A stretch of DNA of 64,000 bases from Labrenzia sp. R4_2 (GCF_017743865.1 NZ_JAGHRJ010000002.1:124001-188000), one strand, 5' to 3'; counted from the first letter of the stretch, positions 28,009-38,097 are shown. The notes: a model not told the origin generated them from the sequence alone. Made by a program: numbers and translations.

Positions 28009-28986
28009 ATGCTGCTTTATGAAAACGCGCTTTGGCTGCTTCTCGCCGCCCTGATTCTCGACGGGATAATAGGCGATCCGGACTGCCTCTGGCGCCGTCT
28101 GCCGCATCCGGTGGTTTGGATTGGCAAGGTTATTTCGGCGCTTGATCAAATGCTGAACCGCAAAGACTGGCGCCCTCAGGTCCGCCGCTTCACCGGGATC
28201 GTGACCTTGCTGATCCTATTGATCAGCAGTCTGGCGCTGGGCGTCCTCTTTCAGAAATTGGCGGCCGCAATCCCGTTTGGTGAACTCCTGATCGTGATCA
28301 TCGCAGCGGTGTTGATCGCTCAAAAAAGCCTTTATGACCACGTTGCGGCGGTGAGAGACGGCTTGCAAAACAGCGGGCTTTCTGGCGGCCGGCAGGCTGT
28401 TGCCATGATCGTCGGCCGGGACCCGAACACCTTGGATGAAGCCGGTGTTTCCCGCGCTGCGATCGAATCCTGCGCCGAGAATTTCTCCGACGGCATTGTC
28501 GCACCGGTTTTCTGGTTTGCGGTTCTGGGGTTGCCGGGCCTGATCGCCTACAAAGCTGTGAATACGGCAGACAGCATGATCGGCCACAAGAACGAGACGT
28601 ATTCTGATTTCGGCTGGGCATCGGCACGGTTCGATGACTTGATCAATCTTCCAGCCTCCCGTTTGTCGGGTCTGTTCCTGGCGCTTGCCGCACCACTTGC
28701 CGGTGGATCCATCCGAAAAAGTTTCTCCGCAATGGTTCAGGATGCGAAACAGCACCGCTCCCCCAATGCCGGCTGGCCGGAAGCGGCAATGGCCGGGGCG
28801 CTTGGTTTGGCGTTGGCCGGCCCAAGGACCTATCCTGGATACACGGTCGATGATCCCTACATGAATGCAGACGGGCGCCGGGACGCAACGGCTGATGACA
28901 TCTCACGCGGCCTCAAGGTTCTTGTCGGTGCGTATGGTGTCGAAGCCGCGCTTGTTCTGTTTCTGGCTGTCCTTTTCCTGATTTGA
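28009..28986 (+). CDS. cobD: Adenosylcobinamide-phosphate synthase CobD (CbiB)
   Basis: Inner membrane enzyme joining aminopropanol (phosphate) to adenosylcobyric acid. The 325-residue protein has several membrane segments (residues ~5-25, 60-80, 85-105, 160-180, 205-225, 305-325) and the family motifs 'LDGIIGDPDCLWRRLPHPVVWIGK', 'MIVGRDPNTLDEAGVSRAAIESCAENFSDGIVAPVFW', 'NTADSMIGHKNETYSDFGWASARFDDLINL' and 'PNAGWPEAAMAGALGLALAGP'. Note the name clash: rhizobial CobD equals CbiB of Salmonella. Confidence 0.94.
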   Translation: MLLYENALWLLLAALILDGIIGDPDCLWRRLPHPVVWIGKVISALDQMLNRKDWRPQVRRFTGIVTLLILLISSLALGVLFQKLAAAIPFGELLIVIIAAVLIAQKSLYDHVAAVRDGLQNSGLSGGRQAVAMIVGRDPNTLDEAGVSRAAIESCAENFSDGIVAPVFWFAVLGLPGLIAYKAVNTADSMIGHKNETYSDFGWASARFDDLINLPASRLSGLFLALAAPLAGGSIRKSFSAMVQDAKQHRSPNAGWPEAAMAGALGLALAGPRTYPGYTVDDPYMNADGRRDATADDISRGLKVLVGAYGVEAALVLFLAVLFLI

Positions 28987-28997
28987 GAGACAAACCC

Positions 28998-29609
28998 ATG
29001 CTCCCCTTTTCTGCTGCCGCTGATCGTAACAAGGACATCATCCTGGGGACCTTACGGCCCATTCTGGTGGACCGGACAAAGGTTCTGGAGATCGGCAGCG
29101 GAAACGGCCAGCATGCGGTACACGTCACGAACGCCTTGCCGCACATCACTTGGCAATGCAGTGATTTGCCGGACAACGTTCCGGGCATCACTGAACGGCT
29201 GAAACAGGACGGTAACGACCGGACACCGGCCCCGCTCGCGCTCGACGTCGCTGCGCCGCCATGGCCCTTGCCAGCCCCGAATGGTCCGGAGGCCTTTGAC
29301 GCAATCTTCACCGCCAACACATTGCACATCATGTCATTTGAGCATGTGGAGCAGTTTTTCACCCGCGCCGGCGAAGTGCTGAGCACAAAGAACGGCGCTC
29401 TGTGCGTCTACGGACCGCTCAAGTACGGCGGCGAATTTACTACCGACAGCAATGCCGCCTTTGATGTCCAACTGAAAAGCTGGAACCCGGTAAGCGGTAT
29501 CCGCGATTTCGAAGCGCTCGACGCACTTGCCCAAAAAGCAGGTCTGAAATTCACCGCCGATCATGCCATGCCGGCGAACAATCAGATGGTGCTCTGGGAA
29601 CGGGGCTGA
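28998..29609 (+). CDS. DUF938 SAM-dependent methyltransferase-fold protein
   Basis: A 203-residue protein of the DUF938 family. It begins 'MLPFSAAADRNKDIILGTLRPIL' and has the SAM-binding loop 'VLEIGSGNGQHAVHV' and 'FDAIFTANTLHIMSFEHVEQFF'. Substrate unknown. It follows cobD by 11 nt and probably rides on the same transcript; a TTG start overlapping the cobD stop is possible but ATG 28998 fits the family. Confidence 0.8.
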   Translation: MLPFSAAADRNKDIILGTLRPILVDRTKVLEIGSGNGQHAVHVTNALPHITWQCSDLPDNVPGITERLKQDGNDRTPAPLALDVAAPPWPLPAPNGPEAFDAIFTANTLHIMSFEHVEQFFTRAGEVLSTKNGALCVYGPLKYGGEFTTDSNAAFDVQLKSWNPVSGIRDFEALDALAQKAGLKFTADHAMPANNQMVLWERG

Positions 29610-29681
29610 GGACGATATCTAGTACCAGACTGCCCGATTTGCTCGCAGCGCTTCATATCGTTCGGAAAGAAGCGCGGTCAC

Positions 29682-30158
29682 TCAAAACCGCCTTAATCTC
29701 AGGATGAAGCTAGACATTTGGCGTGCGCCAACGATCAGGAACACACCAAATCCCAGCGTGAACAATCCGTTGCCAAATTCCGGGATAGCCAGAACAGCCG
29801 AAGGCGGTTGAGAGGCCATATAAGACTTGAACAAGACGGCGTTGAACAAGGATTGCAGACCGCGAACTGTGAAGTAGAGACCAATAACAACCATCCCGAT
29901 CTGCAGCATATTTTCAGATGGGATGCGATCCGGTTCTGCTTGCGGATCAGGTGTTTTCAAACCGCGTAAAACAAGTTGCGGAAAGAAGAACAGCAGACCG
30001 GCTATGAGCAGACCACCGCCGACAGCGCCAAAGGACACAATTTGAAGGGCTGGATCGGAATTTGCGGCGAAGTAAGCAAAACTCAACAAAGTGCTCAAAT
30101 TGCTAACCAGCAGAAATATGGCGAATAGCCGGACCAAAACAGCCCCAATGTATTCCAT
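29682..30158 (-). CDS. Hypothetical membrane protein with four membrane segments
   Basis: A 158-residue protein with four predicted membrane helices (about residues 5-30, 38-60, 82-105, 125-150), a basic C-terminus ('FILRLRRF') and a hydrophilic loop 'KTPDPQAEPDRIPSEN' between the second and third. No family recognised. It follows cobQ by 27 nt on the same strand and may be the last gene of the cob operon, though its role there is unclear. Confidence 0.65.
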   Translation of the reverse strand: MEYIGAVLVRLFAIFLLVSNLSTLLSFAYFAANSDPALQIVSFGAVGGGLLIAGLLFFFPQLVLRGLKTPDPQAEPDRIPSENMLQIGMVVIGLYFTVRGLQSLFNAVLFKSYMASQPPSAVLAIPEFGNGLFTLGFGVFLIVGARQMSSFILRLRRF

Positions 30159-30185
30159 AAGAACTCCCTAAAAAAGTCGCCCGGC

Positions 30186-31673
30186 CTATCGGTTAATTGC
30201 GATCTCCAAAATCGCTTCGGTGTCCAGTACACCCTCCAAATGCTTCGCCAGATCATCAAGCACGACATCAATCTGGTGTTCGTAGGCGAGGTCGGACAAG
30301 GCCCCGAAGCCTTTCAGATAGGCTTTCCGAAAACCATCATCGGTGAAAAGCCCATGCAAATAGGTCCCGGCAATCCGGCCATCTGATGATTGGCCCCCGT
30401 CCAGTTTCGGTGTTCCGCCCGCATCACGGATGTGAAGGTATGGCCGCGCGCAATCAGGCCCGGACGTGCGGCCAATATGGATCTCGTATCCTTTGACACT
30501 GGCACCTGATGCCAGATGCTTGCCCTCAGCCTCGACAAGCGATTTATCCGGCGTCAGCATCGTTTCGACATCTAGCAGCCCAAGTCCTTCGACAGTTCCC
30601 GCCGTTCCCTCGATGCCATCCGGGTCAGAGATGGTTTTACCCAGCATCTGATAACCGCCGCAAATCCCGAGAACATGGCCGCCCCGGCGCACGTGAGCTG
30701 CCAGGTCAATGTCCCAGCCTTGCGCCCGGAAGAACGCCAAATCGCCAATGGTTGATTTGGATCCGGGCAGAAGGACGAGATCTGCATCTCCCGGCAAGGG
30801 CGTTCCAGGTCCGATCAGCTCAAGCGAAACATCCGGCTCCATCCGCAGGGGGTCGAGATCATCGAAATTCGCAATCCGGGAAATCACCGGAACAACAATT
30901 TTGATCCCGCCGTTGCCCGCACCGCTTGCAAGATCGAGCGCGTCTTCTGCCGGCAGTTTGTTGGCATCCGCAAACCACGGCACCACGCCAATCCCCTGCC
31001 AGCCGGTGCGCTGGGCGATTTCGCGCATCCCGTCGTCAAAGAGGCTCGGATCGCCGCGAAACCGGTTGATGAAGAACGCCTTGATGCGGTCCTGCTCGGA
31101 CGGCTCCAGCACTGCGTGGGTGCCGACCACCGAGGCAATCACGCCGCCCCGGTCAATGTCAGCGCATAGGACAACAGGCAGGTCAGCTGCTTCCGCAAAG
31201 CCCATATTGGCGATGTCGCCTGCCCGAAGGTTGATTTCGGCAGGGCTGCCCGCGCCCTCCACGATGACCAAATCGGCGTCAGATTGAAGTTTTGAGAAGC
31301 TTTCCAGAACCTTCGGTAAAAGCTCTGCTTTCTGCTTGCCATATTCGCGGGCGCGCATCGTGCCGAAGCGCTTGCCCTGAACGATGATCTGCGCGCCGGT
31401 ATCCGTTTCCGGCTTTAGAAGAACCGGGTTCATATGCACGGTCAAAGGCACACGGCAGCCCATCGCCTGCAGGGCCTGTGCCCGGCCGATCTCGCCGCCG
31501 TCAGAGGTCACCGCGGCATTGTTGGACATGTTTTGCGGCTTGAACGGGCGGACAGTCATGCCGCGGTTGGCAAAGAGGCGGCACAGCCCGGCAACTATCA
31601 AGCTCTTGCCGACATTGGAACCGGTCCCCTGGATCATGAGAGCCGGTGTACGGCGGCCAGTGCTGTGTGTCAT
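30186..31673 (-). CDS. cobQ: Cobyric acid synthase CobQ
   Basis: Glutamine-dependent amidotransferase that amidates side chains b, d, e and g of adenosylcobyrinic acid a,c-diamide. The 495-residue protein has the dethiobiotin-synthetase-like P-loop '[23 protein letters not shown]', then '[12 protein letters not shown]', '[10 protein letters not shown]', and a class I glutaminase domain with nucleophile Cys in '[14 protein letters not shown]' and His in 'GTYLHGLF'. The ATG overlaps the yrhK stop by four bases. Confidence 0.95.
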   Translation of the reverse strand: MTHSTGRRTPALMIQGTGSNVGKSLIVAGLCRLFANRGMTVRPFKPQNMSNNAAVTSDGGEIGRAQALQAMGCRVPLTVHMNPVLLKPETDTGAQIIVQGKRFGTMRAREYGKQKAELLPKVLESFSKLQSDADLVIVEGAGSPAEINLRAGDIANMGFAEAADLPVVLCADIDRGGVIASVVGTHAVLEPSEQDRIKAFFINRFRGDPSLFDDGMREIAQRTGWQGIGVVPWFADANKLPAEDALDLASGAGNGGIKIVVPVISRIANFDDLDPLRMEPDVSLELIGPGTPLPGDADLVLLPGSKSTIGDLAFFRAQGWDIDLAAHVRRGGHVLGICGGYQMLGKTISDPDGIEGTAGTVEGLGLLDVETMLTPDKSLVEAEGKHLASGASVKGYEIHIGRTSGPDCARPYLHIRDAGGTPKLDGGQSSDGRIAGTYLHGLFTDDGFRKAYLKGFGALSDLAYEHQIDVVLDDLAKHLEGVLDTEAILEIAINR

Positions 31674-31978
31674 CGGCGCACAGGCTCATCAACCGGCGGC
31701 GCGCCATATGGCCGGAATTCTTTTGGCACCGGGAGATTGGCGAGTTTCAGTTCCAGAAGGAGCCGGATGGTTGGCCGGACACCAAAAAGGATCGAGCCGA
31801 TCAGAAACAACCAGGTTCCGGCATAAAGCAGGCTCTCGTAGAAGAAGAAAATGCTGCCGATCACGAACATGAGCGCTGCGAGAAACTCCACGATCGTCCG
31901 GTAAAGTTCGTACTTGCGCACGATCTCTGCATGGTCCGGGGACGCGCTGCGAACGTTATGATCAAACAGCTTGCTCAT
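31670..31978 (-). CDS. YrhK-like small membrane protein
   Basis: A 102-residue protein with two membrane helices in '[45 protein letters not shown]', preceded by the '[11 protein letters not shown]' motif. This matches the YrhK-like domain, whose function is unknown. It overlaps cobQ by four bases and starts one base from the GNAT gene, so it is embedded in the cob operon. Confidence 0.75.
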   Translation of the reverse strand: MSKLFDHNVRSASPDHAEIVRKYELYRTIVEFLAALMFVIGSIFFFYESLLYAGTWLFLIGSILFGVRPTIRLLLELKLANLPVPKEFRPYGAPPVDEPVRR

Positions 31979-31979
31979 T

Positions 31980-32447
31980 TCAAAGGCCCTTTTTGAAACA
32001 CCGGAAGGTCATGTCCAACTGTGTTTTGGTCTCTCCGGTTTCAGCATATCCAAGGGATTTATAAAAGCGCTCTGCCGTGAGCGTGCTGGAGAGATGAGCC
32101 TCATCCAGACCGCGGTCGCGAAACGTGTCTTCAAGCGCCCGCATCAAGGTCTTGCTCACCCCGGTCAAGCGCGCATCCGGGAGCACGTACATCAAGGGGA
32201 TGTGTCCCGAGGGTGTCCCCATCGCAAAGCCGAGAATGCGTTTGTCCTGATCCTGGACGACAAACGCTGCCCCCGGACCATCGATCCAGCTTTCTACATT
32301 CGGCGCGGTTTTGTTTTTCAGCCAGGCTTTATAGCGATCGGGATTGTCGCCATGGTCAAGCCCGCAGAGCTCAATAATGGACGCGCGCAGCAGCAGCGCG
32401 ATCTCGTGAGAATCCGCGCTGCTGGCGCGTGCAACTGTGTAAGGCAT
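31980..32447 (-). CDS. GNAT-family N-acetyltransferase
   Basis: A 155-residue acetyltransferase. The GNAT fold is indicated by 'ILGFAMGTPSGHIPLMYVLPDARLTGVSKTLMRALEDTFRDRG' (motif A region, although the usual Q/RxxGxG/A pyrophosphate loop is degenerate: ARLTGVS) and by 'AERFYKSLGYAETGET' (motif B). Substrate unknown. It sits between cobO and yrhK, and is probably translated from the same mRNA; a cobalamin-related role has not been shown. Confidence 0.8.
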   Translation of the reverse strand: MPYTVARASSADSHEIALLLRASIIELCGLDHGDNPDRYKAWLKNKTAPNVESWIDGPGAAFVVQDQDKRILGFAMGTPSGHIPLMYVLPDARLTGVSKTLMRALEDTFRDRGLDEAHLSSTLTAERFYKSLGYAETGETKTQLDMTFRCFKKGL

Positions 32448-32456
32448 CGTTCGGTC

Positions 32457-33095
32457 TTAGAACTCAATGCCTTCTTGCGGCTTCACGCCGGACCGGAACG
32501 GATGCTTGACCTGCGTCATATCCGTCACAAGGTCGGCCACCTCCAGCAACTCGTCCTTGGCGTTCCGTCCGGTGATAACCACATGAACGTCTTCCGGCTT
32601 TTCATTCTTCAGGAAGTCAACGACCTCGTTGATGTCGAGATAGTCGTAGCGCAGCACGATGTTGAGTTCATCACACAGGATCAGCCGGAAGTCTCCAGAG
32701 CGGATCATGTCCTTGGCAGCGTCCCAGGCCTGTTGAGCCGCGTCGATGTCCCGCTGGCGGTCCTGGGTTTCCCAGGTGAACCCTTCCCCCATCCGTTTGA
32801 TGGTCACCAAGTCATCGAACCGTTCCAGCGCCATGCGTTCGCCGGTCTCGATCCGGCCTTTCACGAACTGGACAACGCCCACCTTGTGACCATGACCGAG
32901 CGAGCGAAACACCATGCCGAACCCGGCCGTCGACTTGCCCTTGCCCTTGCCGGTGTGAACGATCACAAGGCCTTTTTCGATGGTCTTGGTCGCCATGATC
33001 TTGTCGCGCGCGGCTTTTTTCTTGCGCATTTTTTCCGCATGGCGCGCGTTGAGTTCGTCTTCCGTAAGCTCGGGTTTATCCGTATCGGCGGTCAT
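32457..33095 (-). CDS. cobO: Cob(I)yrinic acid a,c-diamide adenosyltransferase CobO
   Basis: Attaches the adenosyl group to cob(I)yrinic acid diamide; CobA/BtuR family. The 212-residue protein has a basic, charged N-terminus ('HAEKMRKKKAARDKIMATK'), the P-loop 'VHTGKGKGKSTAGFGMVFRSLGHG', and 'LILCDELNIVLRYDYLDINEVVDFLKN' and 'VVITGRNAKDELLEVADLVTDM'. Lies 14 nt after cobN. Confidence 0.95.
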   Translation of the reverse strand: MTADTDKPELTEDELNARHAEKMRKKKAARDKIMATKTIEKGLVIVHTGKGKGKSTAGFGMVFRSLGHGHKVGVVQFVKGRIETGERMALERFDDLVTIKRMGEGFTWETQDRQRDIDAAQQAWDAAKDMIRSGDFRLILCDELNIVLRYDYLDINEVVDFLKNEKPEDVHVVITGRNAKDELLEVADLVTDMTQVKHPFRSGVKPQEGIEF

Positions 33096-33109
33096 GGTGT
33101 GTCTCCCGA

Positions 33110-36100
33110 TTATTGTGTTTTGTTCAAATCATTCAGTGCAGCATGGGTCGAATTGCGCCGTGGTGTCCAGAGGCCCCGGTCCAGCGCTTCCTGAAACCGT
33201 GCCAGCATTTCCTGGTAGCCTGCCGGATTCGCGTCTTGAAGAAAATCGCGCACGACTTCATCGTCCAAATAGGCCTCATAGAGCTGATCAAAATGATGAT
33301 CGCCAACTGCCCTGGTCGTTGCGGCAAACGCAAAGAGATAGTCGAGCGTTGCCACCATCTCGAACGCCCCCTTGTAGCCGTGACGCATCACGCCCTTGAT
33401 CCATTTCGGGTTGGCGGCCCGGCCGCGCACGACACGGCCGATCTCCTCAGACAAGGACCGCACCACCGGGCGCTCGGGGCGCGAGTGGTCGTTGTGATAG
33501 ATCTTTGGCGCGTCGCCTTTGAGATGCTCCACCGTTGCCGCAAGACCGCCTTCGAACTGATAATAATCATCGCTGTCGAGAAGGTCGTGCTCGCGGTTGT
33601 CCTGATTGTGCAGAACCGCATCAACGGAGGCTAGCCGGCCCTCAAGCTCGCCGCGGGCCTGATCACCAGACGCACCGCCGCCATAGGCATAACCACCCCA
33701 GGTCAGGAAAGCTTCGGCAAAGTCGCCGCGCTCATCCCAGACCCCTTCGTCGATCAACGCCTGTAGGCCGGCCCCATAGGCTCCGGGCTTTGAACCAAAC
33801 ACCCGGAACCCGGCCCGGCGCTGGGCCTCATCTGGCGACAGGCCAGCAGCGGCCAACTTGGCAGCCTCCTGTTTCATGCGCGCGGCAACGGGATTGGCAT
33901 CCTCAGGCTCTTCCAGTTGACCGACGGCCCGCACAGCACTGTCAAAAAGATCCATCTGATGCGGGAAAGCATCGCGGAAAAAACCGGACACGCGCAAGGT
34001 CACGTCGATCCGCGGCCGTCCGAGCTCCGACAATTTCAGGAGTTCAAAGCCTGTGACACGCCCAGAGGCAGTCTCCCAAACCGGTTTGGCACCAATCAGC
34101 GCCAGCGCCTGCGCAATATCATCGCCGCCCGTGCGCATATTGGCTGTGCCCCAACAGGTCAATACCAGCGATGCCGGCCACTCGCCTTCTTCCTGAAAAT
34201 ATCGCTCGGCCACCAGCGAGGCCGATTGCTGGCCGAGACGCCAGGCTGTTTCTGTTGGAACGGCCCGCACATCGACAGAATAGAAGTTCTTACCCGTTGG
34301 CAAAACATCCGGCCGGCCACGAGACGGCGCACCGGAAGGCCCCGGTTTAACGAACCCGCCATTCAGCGCAGTCAAAACTGCGTCCAGTTCGGACTTTCCG
34401 GAATCAGTCACTGAAGAACGGATCCGTTCTTCAATTTCGGCGAGCACCGGCTGTACCGCCGACCACTCTAAAGGCGCGACTACATCGCCCGCGATAATTT
34501 GCTGTGCGAGCAGTTCAAGCCGCTCAACCGTATCGCCATTTGAGCGCCATTGCGCATCAGAGACACTTGCCAGAACGTCCGGCTTTGGTCCGGTCCAAGG
34601 TGCTGCAAAATCACAATTGAGCGGGTCAAATGCGGAAAAGCCCAAGTCCTCTGAAAGCGCTCGCTGAAGACTGTTTTGCCGTGCCTCACCGCCACGCGGG
34701 ACCCGCACCAGCGCAGACAGCAAATCAGTCAGAAGATCGCCTTCCGGGCTCTCGCCCAAAATATGCAGGCCGTCGCGGATCTGAAGTTCTTTCAGATCAC
34801 ACAAATGCGCATCAAGCCGGGCAAGACGGGTGTCTTCATCCATCTCGTCGGTGATGCCGATGTCCTTGTCGAGACCGTGCCGGCTGGCCGCATCCAGAAT
34901 GTCCTGGGTCAGCGCCTTGAGCCGCCGAGGATCAACACCGCTTGCGAGGTAGTATTCATCAAGCAGGGTCTCCAGCTCCTCGGCAACGCCGTGGCTTTCC
35001 GCCCGGGTGAGCGGCGGCGTCAAGTGATCAACGATTACAGCGGATGTGCGGCGCTTGGCCTGCGCCCCCTCACCCGGATCATTGACAATAAACGGGTAGA
35101 TGTTGGGCATTGGGCCAAGCACGGCTTCCGGGAAACAGCCTTCAGACAGCGCCAGCGCCTTGCCGGGCAGCCATTCCAGATTTCCGTGCTTGCCGAGATG
35201 GATCACCGCATCAGCGCCAAACTCCCGGCGAAGCCAGATATAGAACGCAAAATAGTGGTGTGGCGGCACCAGATCCGGATCGTGGTACGTCTCTTTGGGA
35301 TCAATATTGTAGCCACGCGCAGGCTGAACGCCCACGACCTGATTGCCGAACCGGTGCAGCGCTAACCGGAACGCACCGTCGAACACATGCGGATCGTCTT
35401 GCGGCTTGCCCCATCGATCCTCAACGGCTGTGCGGACCGCCTCCGGCAGTTTGGCAAATTCGGCGTTATAAGCGGTAAGTGACAGCCGCTCATAGCCCGC
35501 CTTCTCCTGCCTTTCCGCAAGAGCGTTGGTCACGCCGGTCGTCAAAACGTTCATGAGGTCCGCAGAGGTTTCCGGAGCGTTGCCGACATCATATCCGGCC
35601 TTCTTCATGACTTTGAGCACAGACACGCAAGAGGCTGGCGTATCAAGGCCGACCCCATTGGCAAGACGGCCATCCTTGTTCGGATAGTTTGCCAGGATCA
35701 ACGCGGTCTTCTTGTCTTTTATTGCAACCCGGCCAAGCCGGGCCCAGTTGGCGGCTAGGTCGGCCACGAACCGCATCCGATCCGGCACTGGGGTGAAATT
35801 CACGGGCGTTGATTGCGTCGCGGCGTCAAAAACACCCTCTTCCTTGAAAGACACGGCCCGAGTCAACAACCGGCCGTCGATTTCCGGCAACACCACGTGC
35901 ATTGCAAGATCGCGGATCGACAGGCCTTGATCGCTCTCTTCCCAGCCCTCTTTGGATGAAGACGAGAACACCACCTGAAGGACAGGCTTGCCCCATTTGT
36001 CGAGCGGCGTCGGCTGGTGGTCGATCCCGGCTTTTGAAACAGCAAAAGCAGTCCCGTTCAAAACCACATCCGGTTTTGCCTCTTCAAACAACGCATCCAG

Positions 36101-36850
36101 AACAGCGATGGATTCCGCTTCCTTGAGGCTGGAGACAAAGACCGGCAGCGCATTGACACCGCCCTCTGCGAGTGCGGATACCAAAGCATCAAGAGGGGCG
36201 GTCTGGGACCCTTGCACAAGCGCCCGGTAAAAGGTGATCGCAGCGACAGGAGCTGTCGGGTCTACCCAGGTTGATCTCAAGATTTCCAGACCTGGCGCGG
36301 TATGACCTGGCAGATAAATACCAGCCCTTGGCAGCGGAACCGCATGCGCAGGCTCTTCGGTAAGCCCGATCAGATGACCGGCAAACCGCAACGCGTTGGC
36401 GTAATTCTCAGGTCCGCCCTCAACGAAGTAGCGCCACATGTGACGCACATCCTCCGTGCCGCGCGTCGAATGGCTTGTGAGAGCGTCATCCCATTTGTCG
36501 TCCCCGGGTATGACGACAAGATCGATGCCGCTGGCGCGCGCCTCTTCAACAAATCTCTCCAACCCATAGCGCCAGTATTCGACTCCACCGAGGACACGCA
36601 AGATCACGATCCGGGATCCGCGAACCGTCTGCTCTGCATAAAGATCAACCGAATACGGATGCGACAGTGCCATCAGGTTCGCAAGACGCAGGCTTGGCGC
36701 ATCCGCGCCCAAGCCAGATTGTGCAGATGCCAGACTTCCAAGCTCGGTATCGGCCGCCGACAAAAACAGGATATCGGCAGGCTGCTGGCCGAGGTCGACA
36801 GCATCACCCCCGTCATCGATCCGGCGCGTCTGGCTTGCGAGAATGTGCAT
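33110..36850 (-). CDS. cobN: Cobaltochelatase subunit CobN
   Basis: Large subunit of the ATP-dependent aerobic cobaltochelatase that inserts cobalt into hydrogenobyrinic acid a,c-diamide; it works with CobS and CobT, not in this window. The 1246-residue protein shows the CobN/magnesium-chelatase H signatures, such as 'DVVLNGTAFAV', 'QVVGVQPARGYNIDPKETYHDPDLVPPHHYFAFYIWLRREFGADAVIHLGKHGNLEWLPGKALALS' (given here in part as the metal-binding 'HLGKHGNLEWLPGK') and 'GGYAYGGGASG'. Full length. A 131-nt gap from cobW contains an imperfect hairpin (TTGCCGG/CCGGCAA) without a T run. Confidence 0.95.
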   Translation of the reverse strand: MHILASQTRRIDDGGDAVDLGQQPADILFLSAADTELGSLASAQSGLGADAPSLRLANLMALSHPYSVDLYAEQTVRGSRIVILRVLGGVEYWRYGLERFVEEARASGIDLVVIPGDDKWDDALTSHSTRGTEDVRHMWRYFVEGGPENYANALRFAGHLIGLTEEPAHAVPLPRAGIYLPGHTAPGLEILRSTWVDPTAPVAAITFYRALVQGSQTAPLDALVSALAEGGVNALPVFVSSLKEAESIAVLDALFEEAKPDVVLNGTAFAVSKAGIDHQPTPLDKWGKPVLQVVFSSSSKEGWEESDQGLSIRDLAMHVVLPEIDGRLLTRAVSFKEEGVFDAATQSTPVNFTPVPDRMRFVADLAANWARLGRVAIKDKKTALILANYPNKDGRLANGVGLDTPASCVSVLKVMKKAGYDVGNAPETSADLMNVLTTGVTNALAERQEKAGYERLSLTAYNAEFAKLPEAVRTAVEDRWGKPQDDPHVFDGAFRLALHRFGNQVVGVQPARGYNIDPKETYHDPDLVPPHHYFAFYIWLRREFGADAVIHLGKHGNLEWLPGKALALSEGCFPEAVLGPMPNIYPFIVNDPGEGAQAKRRTSAVIVDHLTPPLTRAESHGVAEELETLLDEYYLASGVDPRRLKALTQDILDAASRHGLDKDIGITDEMDEDTRLARLDAHLCDLKELQIRDGLHILGESPEGDLLTDLLSALVRVPRGGEARQNSLQRALSEDLGFSAFDPLNCDFAAPWTGPKPDVLASVSDAQWRSNGDTVERLELLAQQIIAGDVVAPLEWSAVQPVLAEIEERIRSSVTDSGKSELDAVLTALNGGFVKPGPSGAPSRGRPDVLPTGKNFYSVDVRAVPTETAWRLGQQSASLVAERYFQEEGEWPASLVLTCWGTANMRTGGDDIAQALALIGAKPVWETASGRVTGFELLKLSELGRPRIDVTLRVSGFFRDAFPHQMDLFDSAVRAVGQLEEPEDANPVAARMKQEAAKLAAAGLSPDEAQRRAGFRVFGSKPGAYGAGLQALIDEGVWDERGDFAEAFLTWGGYAYGGGASGDQARGELEGRLASVDAVLHNQDNREHDLLDSDDYYQFEGGLAATVEHLKGDAPKIYHNDHSRPERPVVRSLSEEIGRVVRGRAANPKWIKGVMRHGYKGAFEMVATLDYLFAFAATTRAVGDHHFDQLYEAYLDDEVVRDFLQDANPAGYQEMLARFQEALDRGLWTPRRNSTHAALNDLNKTQ

Positions 36851-36981
36851 CTGGATGGTTTCTCGTTCTTATGTCATCCCGTGGCAGGACCATGTGACCC
36901 GCCGCTGCTTTTTAGTGAGAAAAGGCTTTCAATGAATTGCCGGACAATGCCCGGCAACTCCGGCATGAAAGGCGCCTGAAA

Positions 36982-38097
36982 TCACTCAGCTGCTTCTGCA
37001 AGACCCGATAGCGCGCCGCGAACGGCGCCCAAATCGAAGCTCTTGAGCCCGATCACAACCAGTTTTCCGGCACTCTCCGCACCAGATGCGAACCAGGTCT
37101 CGACCCTCGGGCCCACCGCCTGAACCATGGCCGGCGCGGCCTTGCCATCCACCTGAACGGCCCCTTTGATCCGAAGAACACCTTTCAATGCCATGGCCTG
37201 AAGCACCTGCCCCTCGGCTTCCTTCAGTGACGCAAAGACCGGAGCCTCAATCACGTGGCTTTCAAAGTCATCGTGGTGATGATGATCATGATGGTGGTCC
37301 TGATCGTGATGATGATCATCGTGGTCATGGTGGTGGTCATCATCATGGTGGTGATGATGATGCTCATGGCGAGAGGCCATGTCATCCTCAGCCGCTGAGC
37401 CGCGGCCGAGCAGAACCTCGATCGGCAAAGTGCCTTTCTCAGATGCAACGATATGCACCGCCGGGCGGACCTCAGCTGCGATCTTTTCCTGAACGCCCCC
37501 AAGAATATCGGCCGCGACCAAATCGGCCTTGTTCAGCACCACAAGATCCGCGCAGCGCAGCTGATCCTGGAATAGCTCCTCAACCGGGCTTTCATGATCC
37601 AATGCCTCATCCGCTGCGCGCTGGGCTTCCAGCGCGGCTTCATCCAGTGCTATCCGTCCTTCAGCAAGCGCGGCTGCATCCAGGACCGTGACAACACCGT
37701 CCACAGTGACTTTTGGCTTCACCGATGGCCATGAAAAGGCCCGGACCAGCGGCTGTGGCAATGCAAGACCGGATGTTTCGATGACGATATGCTCCGGCGG
37801 ATTGTCCCGTGCGAGCAACATTTCCATGGTGGGCAGAAAGTCATCGGCGACCGTGCAGCAAATGCAGCCGTTGGTCAGCTCCACCACTTCTTCTGCCGAA
37901 CAGCTCGGGTCCGCGCATCCATTCACCAGCGAGCCGTCAAATCCCATATCGCCGAATTCGTTGACGATTAGCGCGATGCGCTTGCCGCCGGCATTTTGCA
38001 ACAGGTTGCGGATCAGGGTCGTTTTTCCCGCGCCAAGAAAACCGGTCACGATGGTTGCCGGGATTTTCTGACCCGGCTTAAGCGTTGAAGAAGTCAC
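36982..38097 (-). CDS. cobW: CobW-type GTPase with His/Asp-rich metal-binding segment
   Basis: COG0523 G3E-family GTPase, thought to deliver metal (here probably cobalt to CobN). The 371-residue protein has P-loop 'VTGFLGAGKTTLIRNLL', the metal motif CxCC in 'LTNGCICCTVADD', 'NKADLV', and a histidine/aspartate-rich stretch of ~35 residues, near residues 237-272, made of alternating H and D clusters, before the C-terminal CobW_C domain. Start: GTG 38097, whose last two bases are the TGA stop of cobU (GTGA overlap), with GGAG eight bases upstream; the open frame continues upstream inside cobU but is not conserved. Confidence 0.92.
   Translation of the reverse strand: MTSSTLKPGQKIPATIVTGFLGAGKTTLIRNLLQNAGGKRIALIVNEFGDMGFDGSLVNGCADPSCSAEEVVELTNGCICCTVADDFLPTMEMLLARDNPPEHIVIETSGLALPQPLVRAFSWPSVKPKVTVDGVVTVLDAAALAEGRIALDEAALEAQRAADEALDHESPVEELFQDQLRCADLVVLNKADLVAADILGGVQEKIAAEVRPAVHIVASEKGTLPIEVLLGRGSAAEDDMASRHEHHHHHHDDDHHHDHDDHHHDQDHHHDHHHHDDFESHVIEAPVFASLKEAEGQVLQAMALKGVLRIKGAVQVDGKAAPAMVQAVGPRVETWFASGAESAGKLVVIGLKSFDLGAVRGALSGLAEAAE

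Noticed and set aside
31971..33194. 407-codon plus-strand frame opposite GNAT/cobO
   Set aside because: Antisense of two conserved genes.
37260..37370. Tandem repeat / possible CRISPR-like or satellite signal (repeated CATGATGG-like units)
   Set aside because: It is the His/Asp-rich coding stretch of cobW; units are irregular and there are no spacers.
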